From: Cadophora sp. MPI-SDFR-AT-0126
Lineage: Eukaryota > Ascomycota > Leotiomycetes > Helotiales > Ploettnerulaceae
NCBI GenBank assembly: GCA_020747065.1
Contig: JAGMVK010000022.1
Location: 992,001 to 1,056,000 of the forward strand
Direction: 5' to 3'
DNA length: 64,000 nt
A program made the position numbers and the translations under genes. Numbering within the stretch: the stretch's first letter is position 1; the number at the start of each line of letters is the position of its first letter. Under the pieces are notes generated by a model that was given only the letters and a program-made list of their open reading frames with translations, ran no database searches and was not told the origin of the DNA. Shown here piece after piece: positions 11,674 through 23,927 of this stretch.

Positions 11674-12810
11674 TCTTTAGAATCAGGAAGGTGAATAGGA
11701 TATAAGGGGGAAAGAAGCAGTAGAACCCAAAAGTTTTGATGAACTGAAAATCGAGTGTGTAAGCAACAACTATACGAATCCCGAGAGATATAGAAAATAT
11801 GTCTGAGATTTATATATAATTGACTTAAGTGTAAATCTCATGTCTCTTCAATCTCATGGCTGTTTGCTGTCGTGCCCTGTTTTCCCCCTAGCCCATCCAA
11901 GACCCTGTCTCTGCCACAATTCTGAGAGGGTCAGTTAGAGCTGTATGCTTTCAGACTTATTTTATGAATATGCCAGACACAAAAGTCACATACAACACTA
12001 AAGTCAGACTAGTCTCATGCTAGAAACAGCCAAGAGATTTACATTATCTTCTAAAAAATCCGGAGTGGCAGAAACTTCCGTGAGTTTTGACATGTGAACC
12101 AGTCGAGAGGCTCTCAAGCGGGAGATAGAATGCAATTAAGACATGTGGTAGAGTAGCTGGAAGCCGCAGAAGAGAGACCAGAAGCGAACCGGAATGCTGC
12201 CGACAACGGGGTTCGTGGCGCTCACATGTCAATTTGTGAGATTTCGAAGTCTAAGATAGGTATCTGTTACCCCGCCTCCCTATTTCCTTAGCCCTCAATT
12301 GGGGCCGGAGACCAATGCACTTCAACGCCACGTTTCATTTAGCTATCGCGAGGAATGTTGATCGCCAAGCGAGTTGCATGTAAGCGAAGCGATGGCTGCT
12401 TGTATCTTCACAGTAAACACGTCCAGCTTTCTCTACCTCTGGTTCAGCTATTTGCTGAGCTGAAGCATTGCCACGGCTGTTGACTGTTCTATTCCGCAAA
12501 CATCTGTCTTTGCTGACATTCTGACCACTGTCTGTGGCTCACTTACCAAAGCAGTATTTTTACTAGTGAGGTAGATTACATTCCTGTGGAATCCACGAGA
12601 AACTCACCAATAGGTCCCCCATCGTGTACAATCATAAGCTTAGAAACGACATAGACTCTCGATTAATCCAGACTGCATACTTAGAAGAACCTCAAGTTCA
12701 TTCCTGTCCCGTTTTCTAGCCAATTCCCTTATCCCCCCTTCTCAATCAACGTCCAAATATTCAATTCAGCTTCATTCAGACCGAACTCTTCATTCGCACA
12801 TTAGTCAACA
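11674..12810. promoter_or_regulatory. Shared divergent promoter of the AUDH-like and glucan lyase genes
   Basis: The 1.14 kb between the start codons of two oppositely transcribed genes in the same inferred pathway. No gene is seen inside (the largest frame is 62 codons, without motifs). The pathway logic suggests common control, but no defined operator could be supported by eye. Sequence next to 12810 is CT/A-rich, as in many fungal 5' leaders. Confidence 0.55.
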
Positions 12811-15800
12811 ATGGCGTTTCTTTCTAAATCAGATAAACTCAATGGATATTCGACGTTCACAAAATCCGATAGTCTTATCAATGTTTCTAACATAGAACCA
12901 ATCGTTGAGGAGGTGGAGGTTGCCTCCTCCGTTTCTTCTATGGAAGAGCTACGACTTGAAACGTCATCTGCAGAAATATCGGATGCGATCAACAATCCAC
13001 AAAGGGACCCCTACACTTTCATCAGGGCGGAAGAGTTTTTTGAAGATAAGACCAGCTTTCATAGACCATTCAAAGTCACAGAACATGTCAATACGGACGG
13101 TACCTTCGATGAAGTGGTTACAACCGGAGCGGTGTTCCGTTTCAACGACGATACGCTTCTTCTTGTGCAATTCATACGCCCTAAGGTCTGGAGATTCCGA
13201 TTTGATGCAAATTTCAGACACGCATCCGAATTCAAAGACTTCAACTCGTAAGTAGTGTCCTTTTCTTTGTCAAGAATTCTATGGGCTAACTTTCTCCTAG
13301 ACGAACCATCATCTGCGATACCTTAACAAAACTTCGCAACACGCTTGATGATCACGAGGACATCTACTGGAGAACAAAAGTCATAGAGCATGACCACAGC
13401 TACTGTATCGAATCTATCCAATACCCAACTGCAAACGACAAAGCAGGAAACAGAAATGGGAATTCCATCGTGAGACTGTACATCGAAAAGGATCCTTTCA
13501 GAATGGTAGCAATTCGACCTGTGGCATTCCAGAAATGCCCGGACTCAGAGTGGTATGCCAAGATAAGAGCCGCTCAAGGACACGAGCCTCCAGCTACGAT
13601 CGACAGAATCATCTGGAAGACAATCAAGAAGCCACTCCGTTGGAAGAAATTTGGTGACACTACTTCAACTATGTTGACTGTTGTGAAGCCTGGTTCTTCC
13701 AAGTATATTGGTATGAATTTTTTGCTTCAAATGTGATCTTTATACTGACTCATAGATTAGGTTTTGGTGAGCAGGGTGGAAAGTCGTTGTTGAAAAAGTC
13801 AACATTCATGAACTACTTCGGTAATGATCTCCTGGGAGTAGATTGATCAAGTACTAATCCGCAATTCCAAAAGATTACGACAATATGCTGTATAACGGAG
13901 TATACGGAAAAGGTCCGCTTGATGAGCGGGAGCCATTGTATCACTCCGAACCCTTTTGGATTGAGCTCAACACTCATCAAAGCATGCAATCCAAAGTTGC
14001 AACCTTTATCGATAACTACTCTCAAATCTGTATTGATTTCGGAAAAAGCAATAGCCGGAAAATTCGCACTGGGACCCGCTTCGGATCTCTTCAATACTTC
14101 GTAATAGCGGGCGATGATGTTCCAGATGTCATTCACCTTTACACGTCGATGATCGGACGGCCGCATCTGAAGCCTCGTTATATCTTAGGACATCATCAGG
14201 GGTGTAAGTTTCCATTTTTGACTTGGTCACAGACTAGGAACAAAGCTAAGTCTAAAAATGAAGGTTACGGTTACGATACACAAGACAAGGTTCTTGCAGT
14301 TGCCGATAAATACCGGAATAGAGAATTTCCCCTGGACGGCATTCACATTGATGTTGATCTCCAAGATGGATATCGGACCTTTACTACCTCACCGACAAAC
14401 TTCCCTGAAGCAAAGGCTATGTTTACCGAGCTTCGATTGCTGGGAATCAAATGTAGTACAAACATTACCCCTGTCATCAAAAATGAAGATACGAGTCGTG
14501 ATGATTATAAGACCCTACAAGAAGGGCTGAGAAAAGGGTAAGAACACTATCGCAAATTGATTTCTGGAGTGCTAACTCTTCAAGATTCTTTGTTATGGAC
14601 AATCGTAAGGTAGTCGACTTACCTGCGAAGGCCGAAGACGTGCGCTACGTTTACTACATCAACGGCCAAAGAGTCCGTCTGGATCCAAATGATAAATCAA
14701 GAATGGATTGGGAAAATGATACCAACTATATTGGAGATTATGCAGACAAGGGATAGTACGTAATTTAAACCCTCCTTGGTAGTATGCTAACCACAATCTT
14801 AGTCATTTTCAAGATTCGTACAATTCTGGCAAAGAGTACCATGGCGGAGTTGCTTATGGCAAGAACCTCGGAACAGTAAGTTATATTTAATTAAAATGGA
14901 CATATATGCTAAATTCAAAAAGCCTGGCTACTACCCCGACCTTAACAGGACGGAAGTCAGGCGCTGGTGGGGCGAGCAATACTCGGACCTTTTTGAAAAA
15001 GGTCTCGAGTTTGTCTGGCAAGATATGACGTCCCCATGCGTCAACATCGCTTACGGGGATATGAAAGGGTAGGCTACCTCACTATTATTATCTGTTGACC
15101 CAGTACTGACGTTGAAAGATTTCCATTCCGACTGTTGATGAACTGTGATGGCTGGAGTCAAGACCTAGACAGCTTTAAAACCAAAAAGACTGCCATCGAG
15201 CTCTGGTCATTATTCAGCTACAATCTGCACAAAGCGACATACAAAGGATTGAACATACTCCCGCAGCGAAAAGGAAAGCGAAACTTCATTATTGGCCGCG
15301 GCAGCTTCGCAGGCATGCATCGTTACGCGGGTCTATGGACTGGTGACAATGCTTCGACGTGGGACTTCTTCAGAATCTCTGTCGCTCAAGTGCTATCTTC
15401 CGGGCTCTCTGGCGTGTCGATCACCGGAGCCGACGTGGGTGGTTTCATGCCAAATGAGGACAGAGTAACTCATCAGAAAGATCGCTACTGTGATCCGGAG
15501 CTTCTCATTCGCTGGTATAGTGCCTATTTCATGTTACCATGGTTCAGGTATGGCTGCTTTCTGGCAAAAATGTTCCATAATTGACATTATATATAGAAAT
15601 CACTACCATGGCAAGGTTGATGCAGGCATGAAATGGTTTCAGGTAAGCAGGAGGCCGCTTATGGTTGGACTGCTACTGAAAACGAAATAGGAACCATTCG
15701 CTTACACAGAGCACTTCGAGAAAAACAGAGATCTCCTGCGCTCTGAAGAATGGCTATATACATCAGTGGAACCAGTGTGCCGGTACTATGTTGAGCTGCG

Positions 15801-16921
15801 GTACACCTTGTTGCAGCTTCTCTACGATGCTATGTTTGAGAACCAACTCAATGGTCTGCCAATTGCTCGTACATTGGTAAAAACTTCTCATCTGAATTCT
15901 TGGATACTAGTAACTCTTCAAAGATCATAACAGATACCCTCGATGACTCCCTCTTCACCGACGCCAGCCAATTCCTGAACAACCAGTATATGATCAGACA
16001 AGATCTGCTGATCTGCCCCATCATGGATCCACAGGTAGATAAGGACGGCTCTAGTAGTAACGCTGACCGCAATGTTGGAGAGCGTGAGATTTATCTTCCT
16101 CAACCAAACAAGTGGTATGATTTTAACCTGCGCTTGCTGAAGAATGGCTCCTTGGGTGTGCCACTGAACTCGAGCCGCGATGGTGGAATAACAATCACTT
16201 GGGACGGCTCCATCAGCAGCAATGAGGGGCACATTCCGTTCATCACTCCAATGTTTGTTCGAGCTGGTGGCATTATCCCCCAGATACCGGTCCGCCAGTA
16301 TATTTCGGATATCGATAGACCAGGGGAGAAAACCCCTATAACCATTCACATATACCCAGGTCGAAGCAATGTATGTTTCACCCGGCTTACCATGATAGAA
16401 TACCCCTAACCAGTATATAGTCCTACAGTATGTTCCTAGACGATGGTGTCAGTCGTGATAGTGCTCCTCAAGAGAGTCTTGCCAATGCCGCCGCCGCAAC
16501 TGGACAGACAGTCAACATTGCGCTTGATGACTTGGAAGGCAAATCGGTCTACCGTGAAGTTGAGATTGTCCAATTATGGAGTGTAAGGCCCACCGTTTTT
16601 CAAGAAATCCATGTGCTAACTCAACGAATGAAGCCCGCCGTCAAGGACAAAACTACCACAGGCAAGAAGCTCAATGGCCATCGTCAGATTACGATACGGA
16701 CCAAACATGATGGCATTGATGTGGAAAGAATCAAGAAGCTCTTCGGTGGCGAGTACAGAGTTGTTTTATGGCACAGTAAGGGTGTCGACCTTGATTCCGT
16801 TTCTGTAATAGCTGGCGACCTCTATTCAGAGATTGATCGTCTGGCAAGAGCAACAGTTGTGACTGTGCCCATGGATGGGACGCAGGAGGCTCGTATCCAC
16901 TGTCGCTTTGACTACAACTAG
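12811..16921 (+). CDS. Alpha-1,4-glucan lyase (GH31)
   Basis: Cleaves alpha-1,4-glucans from the non-reducing end by elimination, releasing 1,5-anhydro-D-fructose. About eleven exons give roughly 1,050 residues, close to known lyases. Evidence: YILGHHQGC then YGYDTQDKV; the lyase-type VDVDLQDGYRTFTT near 14350-14385; the nucleophile motif VWQDMTSPC with Asp at 15022-15024 (hydrolytic GH31 enzymes have WxDMNE here); the acid/base region LWTGDNAST with Asp at 15345-15347; and GVSITGADVGGF. There is no secretion signal at the N-terminus (MAFLSKSDKLNGYS), so it is probably intracellular and acts on glycogen. Introns are short; the last one, near 16583-16633, is 51 nt and leaves an open frame if retained. 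The lyase rather than glucosidase call rests on the two loop motifs and on the adjacent AUDH-like gene. Confidence 0.88.
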
Positions 16922-17492
16922 ATGACAACACATGTGGCTGGGAGCGATTGGATATTGGGGATTGGGAATTGGGTTTACTAAATGGTTGATTCTATTTCGG
17001 TTTTAGAATCCTCCTTAAACTCGTTAAAGTTACTACAAATAAAGGAAATTCGCGTATAACCAGAAAAAGCCTGGGCAATGATAAGAACTCGTCCAATTGA
17101 TCCAGTGTTAGAGCGCTACTAAACTCGGCTTGTGAAATGTGCTCAAGGAAAGTGTCAACTACACCAAAGTGCAGAGATATCCTGTCCACTACCTATTGAC
17201 TAGTACTACAACTAAGAATTCATTTCTTGGATAAATTCTAAGCTAGAGCAATTGCGGCCGGATTGGATCTGAAAGGCTGAACTAGCTGCATTCCAAAGTT
17301 TGAAAGTGGTCTGGGTGAAACCGCTCAACTCTAGCGCAAGAATGGCTTCTCAAGCACGGTCTAGACTTCATTAATCGAAATCAACACGTCTTGATAAGAC
17401 AAACCATCGATCGAGGTTTTGAAGGGAAAGCCCAATCTTCTAGGTACCAACTTCATGAATGTTTCGATTTTGACTGACTTCCTCAATCCACA
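16922..17492. other. Intergenic, lyase 3' side and LtrA promoter
   Basis: 570 bases between two same-strand genes. Nothing but one short minus-strand frame is present. The right half is expected to be the promoter of the LtrA-like gene. Confidence 0.45.
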
Positions 17493-19406
17493 ATGAGTCA
17501 GCTACACCTTCCAATTTTCAAAAGTCCGTTAGTAAGTATTATACCGTGCCATGTTCTTCTTAATTCATCTAACACACCAAAGGAGGCAATAACACCATAC
17601 TCGTCAACGGATAAGGTGGAACCTGGCGAGATCAATCGAGAGATAGATGAGTTCATGAATGAGCCCGTATTTAAGCATTACGAAGAAAGCACCAACCTAC
17701 AACTCTTCTTTGACCTTTTTTTTGTGGCGAACTTGGCAAGCTTCAATGACAAGCATGAAGTTAACTCTCAAGCCTGTAAGACAATCCGTCACTCTCTCAA
17801 GGCGGAAGTTAACCACACGTAGCATTGGGTACCTATGTTGGATTCTTCTGCGTCCTTTGGTTCACTTGGTGTAAGCTTTACAACCTCAACTGCTTTCTAT
17901 CTCTCACATATTACATAGGTCAAGTCACATTGTGCGATGTTCGGTTCATAACGGATAGTGTGTCTGAACGTCTTGCCCATGCATGTCATTTCGGAGTCAT
18001 GGTTGGCCTTGCAGTTGTCGGTCCACAATTCAGCGAATTGGATCATGACACACCCTGGGGCCTAATGAGGAAGCTTAGCATAGTCCTCATCGTGAGTCGC
18101 ACGGTTTTGATCTTCCAGTATGGAACTGTTCTTGTGTTTGTTTGGAAATACAAGAAGTCAAGACTGCCGTTGATCACCACTATGTTGACGCTGCTTGTTG
18201 CTGTATCTGTATACGTGGCGATTTATATCGCACTTGTCTATCAAACATCACCACTTCTATACATAGGGTGGTACATGGTATTTGTCTTTGAAGCCGTTTC
18301 TAGTATTGCTATTGCAGCGCGTTGGCAAGTTCTTAGCTTTGAAGGCACTCATCTGATTGAGCGGATGAGCTGCCTTTCTCTTATCATTGTAAGGCCATAG
18401 TTCTTCCTTTTCTTGCAAGCCTCCTAATTGCGTGTAGCTCGGAGAAGGCGTGATAGGGGTATGTAAATCGATTGTGAAGATCGAGAAGTATGACAATACA
18501 TTTTCGAGTGCGGCCATTGGTGGCATTACTTGCTCTGTTCTAATTATAGTATGTATCGGATCTATAACTCATGGTGCTACGGAATCTAATCATGCGTAGT
18601 ATCTCGTCTACATCTTGTACTTCGATAACATCCACGAGGGCAAGTCGACTTCTATCCGACAGCATATATGGGCTTGCCTACACTTCCCCTTCCACGTCAC
18701 CCTTGTCCTCCTCACAGAGGGGGCCAGTCAGTTTGTAGCTTGGCGGCACACCATTGAATATGTTAAAGACACGTTTGATGGAGTAGATTATCTCACCATA
18801 GCCGATGCGCCAAATACTACCGAGGCCTTTGCTGCCTTGAGCTCAACGATGAACACGGTAATTTTCGATGGACTATTTCCTGTATCTCTACATGATGCCA
18901 AAGTTGCGGAGCTTGATCTCCAAATACTGGGAGATAACAGTTCGACGCCTGCCCAGTCAAGTTTGGCCATTGGAGAGATTCAGGTTCTGCTGTTCAGGAC
19001 AGTATTCGACGCGTACGGGTTCGAACCAGCAAAGATACCACCTGCTATAGGGGAGGACTCTTCTGCCGATATTCTGGCTATATACGACGCTTACCTCACG
19101 GTCTTCAAGTTTCTATTTGGCTATTTTTTCACTTGCGGAGGTTTGACGCTGATCTGGATTGGGGTCTTAAGTTGGCTAAGTATGTCCAACCTCGAGTATA
19201 GAGCAAGGTGGAGATTCGTTGCAATTGCCACAAATATTCTACTTGGGGTTGGGTTATGTTTACTGACTTTGCTAATCTTGACGGATGCTGCGTTGACACT
19301 GGGAACGAGTCCCTGGACTATTACCATATGTGTATTCGTGTTTATGATTGCAATCATTGTTGATCAGGTGGTAAAGAATAAGATGCACAGGTTTCAAGGC
19401 GAGTAG
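17493..19406 (+). CDS. LtrA-family (low temperature requirement A) membrane protein
   Basis: Multi-exon gene for a polytopic membrane protein of roughly 550 residues. The LtrA signature LQLFFDLFFVANLASF appears near 17700, followed by repeated hydrophobic helices and the conserved LGEGVIG motif rebuilt across the intron at about 18390-18440. A large non-membrane loop (about 18750-19050) separates two membrane halves. The fungal family is widespread but has no settled function; the name comes from a Listeria gene linked to growth in the cold. Start MSQLHLPIF at 17493. A first intron of 51 nt (17532-17582) with GTAAGT and CTAAC signals contains no stop and is a multiple of three, so retention would still give protein. 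Confidence 0.82.
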
Positions 19407-20460
19407 ATTTGTTCATAAGAAATGTCAAGCTCAAATGGTACTGCAATCTGCCCATCCTATATTATGCTTAAATTCAGAAATGTTATACTGAGGGAAGGGA
19501 CGAAGATCTACGGTGATAAATTGCATACAGAAGGCCGTTTCCGAGCAACAACGGTAACTCAGTTGTGCCCCACCAGTTCCAACAGTAGACTTCATACCAC
19601 CCACCTTCATCTATTTTTTTTTACAAAAGAGAAAAGAACTATTGAGACACACTCCGTTGAAAGCTTTTATTCCTCGAATTACTGCTCTTTGTAGTTGCTT
19701 TCAAAATCACTGTTGACCTCCCTTTTTCAGCGGGTGTGTCGGCGAGTCAGAGATGCGCTCCGCCTCCCAGCAGCCGGGGGGGTTACCAGGGCTCTCAATT
19801 GCGTACACCGAAGGCTTGAAGTGAACGAGGTTGAAGTACCTCAGCTTTTAAAGACCCTCACAGAGGCTTATCATCCACGCCCAGCGTGCTGACCTTTCAG
19901 TCATATTGACGTGTTGTCTCCGGTCGTTATCTGATCACACTGCCAATTACTCCCCTCTCAGTTCTCGATCACTTTAGGATTGACATAGTCGGCGTGCTAA
20001 AATCGCCCCATTATCTACTCAGCGAGATTATGTACCTGAGAAACCTGCTAGCCGGGGCAGTGTTGACGATGGCCCCCACTAAGCCGATCAGTGTCTGCGA
20101 CGAGAGCTTTACGATTCTACATGAAACCGGCACGACTAACAACAGAGTAAGTGCTACCTTCTATCTAACTCGGCCAAGTTGTGCTCGTCAGTCTGTGTGC
20201 TCATGCCCTCGTTGGGTCTCCCTCCTCACAATCACATCAGTACCTTCTCCCGCTCCTCAGACATTGCTCGTTGAAAGAACTTTCCTGGGAGAGACTGCAT
20301 TGCGGTACAGAATTATTCCACGGCCAACCATTCACGTATATCGAGGTTGATTGTCATGGGCCAGTGAGGCGAGAATCAGTGTGAAGTTACTACACCAGGT
20401 TTTCCACCTCTGGCCTAGTCCGCTCTAGTATCAATGCACACCCCATTTTCCTGTCCCTCC
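19407..20460. other. Intergenic, weak coding traces
   Basis: A 1 kb stretch after the LtrA-like gene. An open frame at 20030-20350 begins MYLRNLLAGAVLTMAP and meets a plausible GTAAGT donor near 20145, but no matching downstream exon with a recognisable product was found. The rest is featureless. Confidence 0.3.
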
Positions 20461-20487
20461 TTTCTCCTCTTTCATCAGTCTACGAAC

Positions 20488-22094
20488 ATGATGTCATCAG
20501 GATCATCTCCACCCACGAGCTTCCATCGCGAAGTCCACAACAATCGCGACATATATGCCCCCTTGACCTCTTTCACGGCTCACCAACTCCTTGAACGGGC
20601 ACGCCAATTTCCAAGTACGCTCCGACGGCCTTGTACCCTGACTCTCCAAGAGAACGCCGACATTGATTATCGCGAAGTTGATGAACTTCTTAGATTTCCC
20701 CATCAAGATGGACTGACGGCCTACTTTGCAGGTTTATCACCGAAGAACCAATTCAATCTCTCCATTTACACAGTGAATTGCAGCACGGCGTCAGCCAAGC
20801 AGCTATTATCGCTTCACTTTCTCAGCGTTACACTATATTGAACGACCCGTTGCGACTCCCTCTTTGTCCAACTTAACAACGACCACGATATTCATTCAGT
20901 CCACGGACCAGCTGGGCTGGCAGTACTGGTTTCATTCAACATCGATTACTCCACCTTTGAGCAGACTTTCCTCTTCGCTCTGAACCTCACCTTCTCGAAA
21001 CATCTCAAGATTCCTCACCTCCTCGCAAGTCGTGGAACTTTGTCTCTCCAATATATTCACTGAAGACTTCTATCCACCTCCGATTCGTCTTGCAAGTTTG
21101 TTGTCCCTCATCGCAACCAAGACAGATAATCGTAAGTCAAACGGAGATATGAATCGGAGAAACTAAGTAGCTAATGATTCGCCCATCAAGTATTCTAGGC
21201 CGGTAATCAACGCAAAAGTTCTTCACAAACATGGATACAATTTATGCTTGTAAACCTGATTCTACAATTATTAAGGAAGAAGAAGAGGCTAAGCAGACCA
21301 GAAGACCTGACAAGCAAGATGATGTGTCATCACAAGTCAGCGCCGTTTCGATTTTGCAAGATCTATTGCAGAACAAAAAACACAATCCTCGCTTAGCAGA
21401 CAGCCCAACTCTTCAGCCCTCAAGTACCAGATGGACCTTGAGAACGTTGGAGCTTGTCATATCAACACCATATGGCATTAAATATTGGTCTGGGCAGGCC
21501 CACAAGTATCTCCTTGCCAATGAAAAGCCAGAGAAACGGGTCCGGGAGACTGGGCACCCAAAGAGACAGCTCAGAATGTCCGGATCCCAGCAAAAGGCTC
21601 GGTACTTGATCCAAGGGTTGACTCGGGTATCCCATCTGCATCTACAGGGTGGCATTTCTGTCTGGATCAACAAATATTGGCCACAACTGGTCAATGATAT
21701 TAGCAGCTTAACGGAGTGCGAGAAGATTGTGAAGAAGGCGATGACCATATCCAGAGACGATATGCACGAATCCGGGGAGGGATTGATGAAAATTCTTGCT
21801 GGCGAGGCTGAATTGGTGCTGGCTACCAGCCACATTACCCCCCACAAGGTCATCTTGCTGCTGGGCACTGCCTACTCCAATTCGACAAAGATCAGCAGCT
21901 CGACTACTTGGGCATCCCGCTTAACCATGATTTTTATCGAGGCAGCGATCAAGTCCAAGGGCGAGGAGAAGAAGGCAAGGCGGAAATCCATCGACAACTT
22001 CCTGAAGACTAAAGTTGGAGAGTTACGATATCTCATCCCAGATCGGATGGATGTCGAGCTGGAGCACCACTTCGGGCAGAAATCACCCCACTAA
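20488..22094 (+). pseudogene. Broken hypothetical gene, 3' end cut by a transposon
   Basis: Unrecognised coding relic. One frame runs from MMSSGSSPP at 20488 to a TGA at 20839-20841, then stays open in the same frame to 21062. A second frame across 20970-21130 (VVELCLSNIFTEDFYPPP) reaches a clear GTAAGT donor near 21131 with a branch-like GCTAATG, after which a 287-codon frame starts at 21231. That last frame is Lys/Glu-rich and helical-looking (IIKEEEEAKQTRRP near its start) with no family I know. Its stop TAA at 22092-22094 is formed by the TA target site plus the first base of the transposon that follows, so the original protein was longer. Whether the three parts belong to one gene is an inference. 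Confidence 0.45.
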
Positions 22095-23925
22095 CGTCTA
22101 ACCCCCCTCTTCCGGCCACCCCCCCCCCCCCCCCCCCTCCCCTTCCGACTACCTCGCTTAACCTCACCGCTCTTTATACCACCTAACTTTAATAATTATT
22201 TAATATTCTAATATTTAATTGATTTTCTTGAAATTTAGAATATAAATTAATAATATTATAAAGTCTTAGTATACTAAATATAATATTATATATACTCTTA
22301 AAGAAATAGTAGGTAGTAAGTCTTTATAAAAGGTATTACTTAAGTAGGGTATTCTAAGGTTTACTCTTATAAATTGCAATATAATAATATAATTATATAA
22401 GGAAGGTACTAGTTACTTATAAAAGCTTCCTATAGTAATAAAGAATTAATTAATTAATTAGATTTTAATTTAAGAGGCTCTTAGTTATAGAGTTATTTAT
22501 GTGTAGATATAGGTTTTTAGAGAGAGGCTTTTAGTCTTTTAAGGAGATTATTACTTATTTAGAAAATACTAGATAATATAGTTTTTAGTCCGGAATCCTA
22601 TTCTTAAAACTAAGAGGTAAATATATATTAATTATATATATATTAATTATACTTATTCCGAAGTTATTAGATTACAATTCTAAAAATTAAAGATTCTAGA
22701 TATTAAGGTAATTTTAGTCTTTTAATAATAGAATATAGACGAAATAGGTATTATAGAAGGTTATAGTCTTAATAGATATATTATAAGGAGTATAAAAAGC
22801 CGGAAGATTTAAGGAAAATAGCTAGGCTTATATACTTAAATAATAATTATTAAGTATATATCCGCTATAAGCGCCTTCACTTTTCCGACTATAATTTATA
22901 AGGGAAAAATAATCTAATAATAATAGTTTCTATCTTAATTAGATATATTTAATCTATAGTACTTTATAATTACAGATAATAAGTAGATAATTAATTAAAT
23001 AGCTCTAAAGTAGCTAGAAAAAGTCTTTATCCTTTAGATAGAATTACGTAATTATTTAGTAAGACTCCTTATTCTAAATAACTATAAGAGCTACGAGACT
23101 ACGGATTTCCTTTAGAGGTACTTTAAGTATAATATATATCTTCTTTTCTTACTTATATATATATTATATATCTTATAACCTCTTAATTTAACGGTTTTTT
23201 TATTTCTTAAGTGTACCTACCGGAAAAAGCTTTAAAAGTTAAGTTTAATAATTAATTCTACGCTAATTAGTAAGTATAATTTCCTTATATACTATAAGAA
23301 GGTACGCTAAGAGAGTATTATAGCTTTAAATATTAAATCTAAGTAAAGATCTACAGGTCTATAATTAGTCTCTATAGTAAAGCTATTAATAAGTCCTTTA
23401 CTTCTGAAAAATAGTAATAAATTAATAAATCTAATCCTCTTAAAGCCTTAAGAAATACTAATACTACTTTTAGAGATTTTTAATACTTTAATTAAGTTAT
23501 ATACTCTAAAGAATTAGAAAGAAATATATATATAAATTTATATCTTAGTTAGTAGATTATATAACTAACTTTTAATTAAGTATTTATTCTTTAAGAAGAT
23601 TATAAAGGAAATAAATAAAAGAGATTATAAATTAGGGAAAGTAAATATAAGAGTTAAAGAATTAAAAGAAAAATTAAAGTAAGTATAATTAAGAAAAAAG
23701 AAGAAAGTCCTAACTAATCTAAATTCCTAATTTATAATAATATATATAATTAAAAAGACTTAAATTATAATTAAAAAGTATTAAATTAAACTTATAAAAT
23801 CAAAATCAAATAAAGATTCAGAATCTATAATATCATATATAAAGGTTAACGCAGAATAAAGTTATTAAGTATTAAAAATCAGGTAACGGAAATAGCGGGG
23901 TAGCCGGAAGGGGGGGGTTAGACGT
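22094..23925 (+). mobile_element. RIP-degraded Fot1/pogo-type (Tc1/mariner) DNA transposon
   Basis: Bounded by inverted ends: ACGTCTAACCCCCC...TTCCGG on the left and its complement ...CCGGAAGGGGGGGGTTAGACGT on the right, each flanked by TA (22092-22093 and 23926-23927), the target of Tc1/mariner elements. Length 1.83 kb fits a full Fot1-like element. The interior is extremely AT-rich, with TA-dominated sequence and stops in every frame, as expected from RIP. A run of 19 C lies just inside the left end (22119-22137). Superfamily placement is supported by the transposase relic described separately. Confidence 0.88.
22700..23450 (+). pseudogene. Fot1/pogo transposase (DDE_1) relic
   Basis: Despite heavy mutation, the order of Fot1-type transposase blocks can be read on the plus strand. 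They are: DEIGIIEG from 22738 (family DETGIMEG, first catalytic Asp region); PTIIYKGK near 22890-22910 (family PLVIYKGK); ALKxLEKVFIP near 23005-23030; RLLILNNYKSYETTDFL near 23062 (family RLLILDGHGSHETTDF, second catalytic Asp changed to Asn); YFKYNIYLLFL near 23115; and SKxRSTGLxLVSIVKLL near 23335-23385 (family SGWRATGLWPVSIAKPL). Differences from the family words are mostly G-to-A or C-to-T. No functional frame remains. Comparison is with motifs known to me, not with an alignment. Confidence 0.8.
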
Positions 23926-23927
23926 TA

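Noticed and set aside
11674..12810. Words fitting the carbon-repressor consensus SYGGRG (12270-12275 minus, 12305-12310 plus) in the shared promoter
   Set aside because: The consensus is so short and degenerate that about four matches are expected by chance in 1.1 kb on two strands.
12811..16921. Ordinary GH31 alpha-glucosidase
   Set aside because: The nucleophile loop (WQDMTSP) and the VDVDLQDGYRTF segment follow the glucan lyase pattern, and the hydrolase WxDMNE signature is absent.
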